A stretch of 5,498 nt of DNA from assembly GCA_020350725.1 (NCBI GenBank), contig CP070719.1:668129-673626 (forward strand), given 5' to 3'. Shown piece after piece: positions 1 through 5,498 of this stretch (positions are counted from its first letter, which is position 1; each line of letters begins with the position of its first letter). The notes under the pieces were generated by a model that was not told where the DNA came from, searched no databases, and saw nothing but the letters and a program-made list of their open reading frames with translations. The translations under genes were made by a program, and so were the position numbers. Source of the stretch: a bacterium (GTDB taxonomy: Bacteria > BMS3Abin14).

Positions 1-51
1 CTCCGAGCGAAGCCCGGCGATTTCATGTTTGATGGTATCGGGAATGGACAT
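1..51 (-). CDS. 5' end of a gene running off the left edge, possibly NAD-dependent DNA ligase
   Basis: An ATG at 49-51 on the minus strand opens a frame of exactly 17 codons to the window edge, reading MSIPDTIKHEIAGLRSE. A short amphipathic helix of the form 'I..EI..LR.E' after a few N-terminal residues is how many bacterial LigA proteins begin, just before their conserved YY motif, so LigA is my best guess. That motif lies outside the window, and other helical N-termini would look the same. The Shine-Dalgarno site is weak: the only candidate is TTGGA about 8 nt upstream, which belongs to a heptamer repeat array. The gene lies 239 bp downstream of moeA in the same direction, so it could be a distal operon member or have its own promoter. 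I see no convincing promoter in the spacer. Confidence 0.5.
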   Translation of the reverse strand, partial: MSIPDTIKHEIAGLRSE

Positions 52-59
52 ACACTGAA

Positions 60-87
60 TCCAAGGTCCAAAATCCAAGATCAAAAA
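60..87. repeat. Degenerate heptamer array, unit TCCAARR, 4 copies
   Basis: Four consecutive 7-bp units read TCCAAGG, TCCAAAA, TCCAAGA and TCAAAAA on the plus strand (TTTTGGA-like on the minus strand). The array ends 8 bp before the start codon of the partial minus-strand gene, so it forms that gene's immediate leader and supplies its only Shine-Dalgarno-like bases. Confidence 0.6.
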
Positions 88-130
88 TATCTCACACCCG
101 TTCTTTTCTTACCTAAGATGCCAAACAGTT

Positions 131-151
131 TCCAGACTCCAGACACTGGAT
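131..151. repeat. Short heptamer array, unit TCCAGAC, 2 exact copies plus a diverged third
   Basis: TCCAGAC occurs twice in tandem (131-137 and 138-144), followed in register by ACTGGAT. On the minus strand the unit reads GTCTGGA. Two exact copies alone would be weak evidence. The case rests on the same 7-bp period as the neighbouring arrays at 60-87 and 238-272. Confidence 0.4.
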
Positions 152-175
152 CTATCTTCAACTTTAAGGCATCCA

Positions 176-215
176 GGACTGCTTCGCCACGCCAGGTGGG
201 TGAATCACTATGACG
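176..215. repeat. Degenerate copy of a 'GCAATGAC...GATTGCTTC' palindromic intergenic element
   Basis: On the plus strand this segment starts with ACTGCTTCGCCACGCC and ends with TCACTATGACG. It parallels the two clearer copies near the right edge (GATTGCTTCAC ... CGCAATGAC) in orientation and length. On the minus strand these resemble the widespread bacterial element of the form GTCATTGCGA...GAAGCAATC. It contains the inner palindrome CCAC-GCCAG-GTGG. It is a diverged copy at best. Confidence 0.4.
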
Positions 216-237
216 ACGCCCCTCTATTGTTCTTATC

Positions 238-272
238 GTTTCTACTGTCTACTTTGTACCTTGTACTTTGTA
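238..272. repeat. Degenerate heptamer array, unit CTTTGTA, 5 copies
   Basis: Five in-register 7-bp units read GTTTCTA, CTGTCTA, CTTTGTA, CCTTGTA and CTTTGTA on the plus strand (TACAAAG-like on the minus strand). The array begins immediately downstream of the moeA stop-codon hairpin, and its last unit overlaps the outer end of that hairpin's distal arm. Confidence 0.75.
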
Positions 273-337
273 CTCCCTCGATAGTGAGGACTAATCGTCG
301 TCAGCGCTGAGTGCCTCCTCACTATCGAGGAGGTACA
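269..337. repeat. Long inverted repeat enclosing the moeA stop codon
   Basis: The arms are 269-289 and 317-337. The inner 14 bp (276-289 against 317-330) are a perfect inverted repeat around CTCGATAGTGAGG, and 19 of 21 positions pair overall. In the minus-strand transcript one of the two exceptions is a G-U wobble. The 27-nt loop (290-316) contains the moeA TAG at 291-293. One arm therefore encodes part of the MoeA C-terminus and the other is untranslated. No U-tract follows, so it is not a standard intrinsic terminator. A stabilising 3' hairpin, a weak terminator or an inverted-duplication scar are all possible. Confidence 0.8.
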
Positions 338-1529
338 CTTCCACCCGCTGACCCGCCTCCGCTTTCTCGGCCTCCTCCGGCAGGATGATGATCCCGTTGG
401 CGGCGGACATGGATCGAAGGATCCCCGACCCCTGCTCGCCTGTCGTGGATGCATAGAGAATACCGTCCTTCTTGCGCTGGACGACGCCCCTGATGAAGTT
501 CCGACGGCCGGGTTTTTTCCTGATCTCCTCCTCGAGGACCGCTCTGACTGTGGGCCTGAACAGCCGGGTGTGGCCCATCATCTTCCTCAGGGCTGGCCGG
601 ACGTAGAGTTCAAAGGAAAGGGTCGCTGAGACCGGATTGCCGGGCAGGGCGAAGATCGGTTTCCCCTCCCGTATGCCGAACGTCATCGGTTTGCCCGGCT
701 TCTGGGCCACCTTCCAGAAGAGGACCTCAACGCCCACCCTGCCGAAGACGTCCTTGAGGTAGTCGTAGTCCCCCATGGAGATCCCCCCGGTGGTGACGAG
801 GACGTCCGACTGAAGGCCCTCCTCGATCATGGCGGCCAGATGGCCGGGATCGTCCCTGGCGATGCCTAGCTGCCTGGGGATGGCACCGCACTCCCGGACC
901 AGTGCGATCAGAGCGTGGGAGTTGCTGGAGAAGATCTGGGCCTCGTGGGGAACCTCCCCCAGGCTGACCACCTCGTCCCCCGTCGCCAGAATGGCCACCT
1001 CCGGCCGCCGATGGACCTTGAGCTGGGCGATCCCCTGGGAGGCGACGAGGCCCAGGTCGGCCGGACGCAGGGATCGCCCTGCCGGCAGGATCTCCTCCTC
1101 GCAGGTGATGTCCTCCCCGGCCCTTCTGATATTCGCCCCCCTCTTCACGGGAGAGGTCAGGTGGAGGTTCTCCGCCTCGACATAGGTGTCCTCAACGGGG
1201 ACGACGGCGTCGACCCCCGCCGGGACTGGGGCCCCGGTCATGATGCGGACCGCCTCGTCCATGGCGACAGGCGGCCCCGGCCTGTCCCCGGCGCGGATGG
1301 TTCGCGTTATGGGAAGGGTAACGGGAGAAGAATCGCAGGCCCCCTCCGTGGCCTCAGCGGTCAGGGCGAAACCGTCCATGGCCGAGTTGTCCCTGGGAGG
1401 TACGTCCCTCCGGGCGCACAGGGGCTCGGCGAGGACACGGTGCAGGCAGTCGTCGAGGGCGAGGACTTCAGCACCGAGGACGGTGATGCTTTCCAGGATG
1501 AGGGTGCGGGCCTGGGCAACTCTTATCAT
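291..1529 (-). CDS. moeA: Molybdopterin molybdenumtransferase MoeA
   Basis: Cytoplasmic enzyme of molybdenum cofactor synthesis: it uses molybdate to release AMP from adenylyl-molybdopterin and inserts the metal. The 412 residues match the usual size (E. coli about 411). Visible family motifs, numbered from my start, are PPRDNSAMDGFAL (44-56), RIMTGAPVPAGVDAVV (95-110), ATGDE (182-186), TTGGISMGDYDY (246-257), KPGKPMTFG (277-285) and FALPGNPVS (293-301), in the order expected for domain III, the mogA-like fold and domain IV. I chose the ATG at 1527-1529 because GGAGG lies 8 nt upstream and MIRVAQARTLILESI is a typical MoeA beginning. An upstream in-frame start at 1574 would add 15 unrelated residues inside selB. 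The start lies 4 bp past the selB stop, suggesting translational coupling. The last dozen residues (LLDSEEALSADDD) form an acidic tail partly encoded by the stop-codon inverted repeat. Confidence 0.96.
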   Translation of the reverse strand: MIRVAQARTLILESITVLGAEVLALDDCLHRVLAEPLCARRDVPPRDNSAMDGFALTAEATEGACDSSPVTLPITRTIRAGDRPGPPVAMDEAVRIMTGAPVPAGVDAVVPVEDTYVEAENLHLTSPVKRGANIRRAGEDITCEEEILPAGRSLRPADLGLVASQGIAQLKVHRRPEVAILATGDEVVSLGEVPHEAQIFSSNSHALIALVRECGAIPRQLGIARDDPGHLAAMIEEGLQSDVLVTTGGISMGDYDYLKDVFGRVGVEVLFWKVAQKPGKPMTFGIREGKPIFALPGNPVSATLSFELYVRPALRKMMGHTRLFRPTVRAVLEEEIRKKPGRRNFIRGVVQRKKDGILYASTTGEQGSGILRSMSAANGIIILPEEAEKAEAGQRVEVYLLDSEEALSADDD

Positions 1530-1533
1530 GTGT

Positions 1534-3471
<1,938 letters not shown>

Positions 3472-3481
3472 GGTTTCTGAT

Positions 3482-3485
3482 CTCC
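3482..3485 (-). promoter_or_regulatory. Weak selB ribosome binding site
   Basis: GGAG, within AGGGAGA, lies 10 nt upstream of the TTG start, so spacing is long and match partial. Only 2 bp (3486-3487) separate it from an octamer repeat array. A weak site plus a TTG start suggests SelB is made at a low level, as expected for a factor needed in small amounts. That last point is inference. Confidence 0.5.
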
Positions 3486-3487
3486 CT

Positions 3488-3519
3488 GGTATCGGGGTAT
3501 CGAGGTAAAGGGGTGTCGG
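3488..3519. repeat. Octamer array, unit GGTATCGG, 4 copies
   Basis: Four in-register 8-bp units read GGTATCGG, GGTATCGA, GGTAAAGG and GGTGTCGG on the plus strand. The array forms the selB leader just upstream of its ribosome binding site. The array at 3597-3628 has similar words on the opposite strand. Confidence 0.65.
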
Positions 3520-3596
3520 AGTAAAATAACAGATGAACCGAGAATTTTAACCAGGGACTTTGACACTACAGCATTCCTGTAAATTATGGTTTTCTC

Positions 3597-3628
3597 GCCC
3601 ACACGTCGATACTGCGACACATCGATAC
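3597..3628. repeat. Octamer array alternating GTCGATAC and GCGACAC-type units, 4 copies
   Basis: Plus-strand units are GCCCACAC, GTCGATAC, TGCGACAC and ATCGATAC. Read on the minus strand they become GTATCGAT, GTGTCGCA, GTATCGAC and GTGTGGGC, which share GTATCG and GTGTCG with the 3488-3519 array. The two arrays therefore face each other across 77 bp. This one lies directly downstream of the selA stop codon. Confidence 0.6.
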
Positions 3629-3636
3629 AAGTGATC

Positions 3637-5055
3637 CTACGTTTCAGCATTTAGGACCGCTCCCCTGATCGCCCTTTCGAGCTCCCCCAGTTCCCGGGAT
3701 GGGACGGTTCGAAGATCCAGGCACAGCCTGTCACCAACGATCCTTCCCACCACCGGCGGTTCCTGTCCTCTCAGCCTGGCCTCCAGATCCTGAGCCGACA
3801 GCCCGTCGGCTTCAAGAGCGATGAGGACTGTGGGAAGCTCCTCGAGAGGCAGGGCACCTCCCCCGACCTTAGATTTGCCCGCCATGAGGGATACCCTCAC
3901 CGGAAGGTCGGCCAGGCGGGAAGCAAACCTTCTCGCCCTCTGACCGATGGCCTTTCTGTCGGCGGCGATCATTCTCAGGGTAGGAATCCTATCCACGGCC
4001 GTCTCCGGCTCCAGGTAGGCCTTCAGAACGGCCTCCAGGGCCGACAGGGTCAGTTTCCCAACCCTGAGTGCCCTTTTCATGGGACTCTTCCGGATGCGTT
4101 CCAACGTGTCGGACCTGCCCACGATGATCCCCGCCTGAGGTCCACCGAGGAGCTTGTCTCCGCTGAAGGTCACCACGTCGACGCCGCTGTCGAGGACGTC
4201 ACTGACCGTCGGCTCCTGGTGGGAGAGTCCCAGGACCCTCATGTCGATAAGGCACCCGCTGCCCAGGTCCACCATGACCGGGATCTTTTTCTCCCTGCCC
4301 AGTTCCACCAGGTCCCTTATCTCGGCCTCCTCGGCGAAGCCAACGATACGGTAGTTGCTGGTGTGGACCTTGAGCAGGAGGGCGATATCCTCTCCAATGG
4401 CTTTCCTGTAATCCTCGACCCTGGTGCGGTTGGTGGTCCCCACCTCCACCAGCCTGGCTCCGCTGGCGGCCATGACATCGGGGATCCGGAATGAACCGCC
4501 GATCTCGACCAATTCGCCGCGGGAGACGACAGCACCGCGCCCGGAGGCCAGGGTGTTCAGAACAAGCATGACCGCGGCGGCGTTGTTATTGACCACGGTG
4601 GCCGCCTCGGCCCCCGTCACCCGGCACAGCAGCCCCTCTATTAGGTCGTCCCTGGAACCCCGCTTGCCCGCCTCCAGGTCGTACTCCAGGGTCGAGTATC
4701 CGGAAGCGGCCATGGCGACCTGTCTGATGGCCGAATCGGGAAGGGGGCTTCGCCCGAGGTTGGTGTGGATGACGACGCCGGTGGCGTTGATGACCCGGCG
4801 CAGGCTGGGCATGTTTCCCTTCAGGGCCCTGTCGGCCGCCCTTCTTGCCACCACGTCCCCGGTAAATTCAGCCGGGTCGGTGATGCCGCCGGCCTGGATC
4901 ATCTGGCGGGTGCGGTCGATCTCCTCCCTCACGGCCGCCTTGATCAGCAGGATCGGCACCCTGCCGCGAAGCGATGCGACTTCGGGACTGGCGAGGACCT
5001 GGTCCACCTTGGGAAGGTGTCGGAGGAGGTTCTTTCTGGTCTCGGATGCGGGCAT
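3637..5055 (-). CDS. selA: L-seryl-tRNA(Sec) selenium transferase SelA
   Basis: PLP-dependent cytoplasmic enzyme that converts Ser-tRNA(Sec) to Sec-tRNA(Sec) using selenophosphate. Length is 472 residues against 463 in E. coli. Motifs numbered from my start are HTNLGR (97-102), VNNNAAAV (155-162), SRGELVEIGGSFRIPDV (178-194), KVHTSNY (229-235) and VDLGSG (262-267). SGDKLLGGPQ (298-307) carries the PLP Schiff-base lysine, K301. The C-terminal PPVVGRI and LCLDLRTV stretches are also typical. I chose the ATG at 5053-5055: GAGG lies 6 nt upstream and MPASETRKNLLRHLPKVDQVL aligns with the usual SelA beginning. A longer in-frame option starts at a TTG (5101-5103) and adds 16 atypical residues. It also sits against the predicted -10 box, so it would not be translated from that promoter. 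First gene of the selA-selB-moeA unit. No inactivating change is seen. Confidence 0.97.
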   Translation of the reverse strand: MPASETRKNLLRHLPKVDQVLASPEVASLRGRVPILLIKAAVREEIDRTRQMIQAGGITDPAEFTGDVVARRAADRALKGNMPSLRRVINATGVVIHTNLGRSPLPDSAIRQVAMAASGYSTLEYDLEAGKRGSRDDLIEGLLCRVTGAEAATVVNNNAAAVMLVLNTLASGRGAVVSRGELVEIGGSFRIPDVMAASGARLVEVGTTNRTRVEDYRKAIGEDIALLLKVHTSNYRIVGFAEEAEIRDLVELGREKKIPVMVDLGSGCLIDMRVLGLSHQEPTVSDVLDSGVDVVTFSGDKLLGGPQAGIIVGRSDTLERIRKSPMKRALRVGKLTLSALEAVLKAYLEPETAVDRIPTLRMIAADRKAIGQRARRFASRLADLPVRVSLMAGKSKVGGGALPLEELPTVLIALEADGLSAQDLEARLRGQEPPVVGRIVGDRLCLDLRTVPSRELGELERAIRGAVLNAET

Positions 5056-5061
5056 TGGCGG

Positions 5062-5065
5062 CCTC
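5062..5065 (-). promoter_or_regulatory. selA ribosome binding site
   Basis: GAGG lies 6 nt upstream of the ATG at 5053-5055. It decides the selA start in favour of the shorter reading. Confidence 0.7.
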
Positions 5066-5069
5066 AAAA

Positions 5070-5100
5070 AACGTGAAAAATCAACTAATAACGTGATTTT
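5070..5100. promoter_or_regulatory. Repeat-containing selA leader
   Basis: AACGTGA occurs at 5070-5076 and 5090-5096, exactly 20 bp apart (about two helical turns). Independently, AAAATCA (5077-5083) and TGATTTT (5094-5100) form a 7-bp inverted repeat with a 10-nt loop. This would be a weak AU-rich hairpin in the selA leader, ending about 11 nt before the ribosome binding site. A regulatory role is possible but not shown. Confidence 0.35.
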
Positions 5101-5102
5101 CA

Positions 5103-5131
5103 ATAGTCCGACAACATGTCATCGTTGTCAA
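5103..5131 (-). promoter_or_regulatory. Candidate sigma-70-type promoter for the selA operon
   Basis: A perfect TTGACA -35 box (5126-5131) is followed, after a 17-bp spacer, by GACTAT (5103-5108), a poor -10 match (3 of 6). Transcription would start near 5096, giving a leader of about 40 nt before the selA ATG. The perfect -35 and correct spacing favour it. The weak -10 box suggests low or activator-dependent output. Confidence 0.45.
5110..5129. promoter_or_regulatory. Inverted repeat overlapping the selA promoter, possible operator
   Basis: GACAAC (5110-5115) and GTTGTC (5124-5129) are a perfect 6-bp inverted repeat separated by 8 bp. It fills most of the promoter spacer and overlaps the -35 box. 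Size and position suit a dimeric regulator site. No regulator is identifiable from this window. Confidence 0.35.
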
Positions 5132-5150
5132 GGGGTGGTTGGTTCCGGTA

Positions 5151-5257
5151 CCAGTTCACGGTTTCCGGTTCACGGTTATAGATTGCTTCACCCGGTTCCC
5201 TGTTCGCAATGACAACCGTTTGTTCGCCCCTTCGCCCTATCTCCCCCTCGCCCCCTC
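5151..5257. repeat. Composite direct repeat, copy 1
   Basis: This block recurs at 5385-5490. The last 53 bp (5205-5257) are identical to 5438-5490, while the first half is diverged with one single-base length difference. Its parts, in order, are a heptamer array of GTTCACG type (5154-5181), a hairpin element GATTGCTTC ... GCAATGAC (5181-5213), an AACCGTTTGTTC linker and a CT-rich octamer array (5226-5257). Confidence 0.85.
5226..5257. repeat. CT-rich octamer array, 4 copies (in copy 1)
   Basis: In-register 8-bp units read GCCCCTTC, GCCCTATC, TCCCCCTC and GCCCCCTC on the plus strand (GAGGGGGC-like on the minus strand). The same four units in the same order recur in copy 2, where the array is longer. 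Confidence 0.6.
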
Positions 5258-5300
5258 GGGTAAGTTCCCGCGTCCGCTTCTCGCCTGCCCTGCCTGCCGT

Positions 5301-5328
5301 GAGCTTGTCGAACGGAGCCTGTCGAAGG
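5301..5328. repeat. Tandem 14-mer of the TTCGACA intergenic repeat type
   Basis: GAGCTTGTCGAACG (5301-5314) is followed directly by GAGCCTGTCGAAGG (5315-5328), 12 of 14 bases identical. On the minus strand it reads CCTTCGACAGGCTCCGTTCG and onward, resembling the widespread bacterial repeat that translates as PFDRLR or PFDKLR. It lies between the two copies of the composite repeat. Confidence 0.6.
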
Positions 5329-5342
5329 GTTGAAGAACCGCC

Positions 5343-5377
5343 GTGATTGGTGATTCGTGATTAGTGATTAGTTAATA
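5343..5377. repeat. Heptamer array, unit GTGATTA, 5 copies
   Basis: In-register 7-bp units read GTGATTG, GTGATTC, GTGATTA, GTGATTA and GTTAATA. Unit differences fall mainly at the seventh base. It lies just before copy 2 of the composite repeat. Confidence 0.75.
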
Positions 5378-5384
5378 CTAGTTC

Positions 5385-5490
5385 CCAGTTCACCGTTCCC
5401 GGTTCAAAGTTATAGATTGCTTCACGCGGTTTCTGCTCGCAATGACAACCGTTTGTTCGCCCCTTCGCCCTATCTCCCCCTCGCCCCCTC
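5385..5490. repeat. Composite direct repeat, copy 2
   Basis: Second copy of 5151-5257, same orientation, 127 bp further right. Its 5' half lies within a clean heptamer array (5381-5415: GTTCCCA, GTTCACC, GTTCCCG, GTTCAAA, GTTATAG). The GATTGCTTC ... GCAATGAC hairpin element follows (5415-5446). The 53 bp at 5438-5490 are identical to copy 1. Confidence 0.85.
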
Positions 5491-5498
5491 TCCCCCTC
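5459..5498. repeat. CT-rich octamer array, at least 5 copies, runs to the window edge
   Basis: Plus-strand 8-bp units are GCCCCTTC, GCCCTATC, TCCCCCTC, GCCCCCTC and TCCCCCTC. The first four match the array in copy 1 exactly. The fifth shows the array continuing, and it may extend beyond the window. Confidence 0.6.

Larger units (their letters stand above)
5132..5498. other. Non-coding repeat-rich spacer upstream of selA
   Basis: I see no credible gene in these 367 bp. Short open frames here have no ribosome binding site and read through repeats. The stretch holds a duplicated block of about 107 bp (5151-5257 and 5385-5490), heptamer arrays, octamer CT-rich arrays and a tandem 14-mer of the TTCGACA type. 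No tRNA cloverleaf, including selC, is recognisable. Confidence 0.7.

Noticed and set aside
25-213. A 62-codon plus-strand frame at the left edge
   Set aside because: It crosses the partial minus-strand gene and the heptamer arrays, and shows no ribosome binding site or recognisable protein features.
269-337. Intrinsic terminator after moeA
   Set aside because: The stem is strong, but the bases following it in the transcript are AC-rich heptamers, not a U-tract, and the stem starts inside the gene. I list it as an inverted repeat instead.
3472-3636. Own promoter for selB (CATAAT or TAAAAT as a -10 box)
   Set aside because: Both hexamers look good as -10 boxes, but no acceptable -35 box lies 16-18 bp upstream of either in this AT-rich stretch.
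5056-5103. Longer SelA starting 16 codons upstream at a TTG
   Set aside because: The extra residues do not resemble SelA N-termini, and the TTG abuts the predicted -10 box. The ATG at 5053-5055 has a well-spaced GAGG.
4424-5212. A 262-codon plus-strand open frame opposite the start of selA
   Set aside because: It is antisense to conserved SelA codons and runs into the repeat region. The Ser/Arg/Thr-rich translation matches nothing known.
5132-5498. selC (tRNA-Sec) or a CRISPR array
   Set aside because: No TTCGA-type T-arm with a matching long acceptor stem is found. The repeats are contiguous 7-8-bp units or one pair of long direct copies, not regularly spaced repeats with unique spacers.

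Overview
The window carries three complete genes, all on the minus strand and transcribed right to left: selA (selenocysteine synthase), selB (selenocysteine-specific elongation factor) and moeA (molybdopterin molybdenumtransferase). The first 17 codons of a fourth minus-strand gene run off the left edge; a LigA-type NAD-dependent DNA ligase is the best guess. No rRNA, tRNA (including selC), CRISPR array, insertion sequence or transposase is visible.

The genes are GC-rich with tight bacterial layout. A selenocysteine insertion operon joined to a molybdenum-cofactor gene suggests an anaerobe that makes a selenocysteine-containing molybdo/tungsto-enzyme, typically formate dehydrogenase. Protein style and the repeat-laden spacers fit a Desulfobacterota ('Deltaproteobacteria')-like or similar uncultured anaerobe. 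That is an impression, not a demonstrated placement.

Layout from right to left along transcription. Positions 5132-5498 are non-coding and packed with repeats: a duplicated block of about 107 bp, heptamer and octamer arrays, and a TTCGACA-type element. Next come a candidate promoter with an overlapping inverted repeat (5103-5131) and selA (3637-5055). A 165-bp spacer with two octamer arrays in opposite orientation precedes selB (1534-3471, TTG start). moeA (291-1529) starts 4 bp after the selB stop, with its ribosome binding site inside the last selB codons. A strong inverted repeat encloses the moeA stop. A 239-bp spacer with three more heptamer arrays then leads to the partial gene at 1-51.

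Functionally, SelA converts seryl-tRNA(Sec) to selenocysteyl-tRNA(Sec), SelB delivers it to UGA codons at SECIS hairpins, and MoeA inserts molybdenum into molybdopterin. Together they supply the Sec residue and the metal cofactor that Sec-type formate dehydrogenases need at one active site.

The genes themselves are ordinary. The unusual part is the spacer DNA: every spacer longer than 100 bp holds degenerate tandem arrays with a strict 7- or 8-bp period but a different unit sequence in each array.
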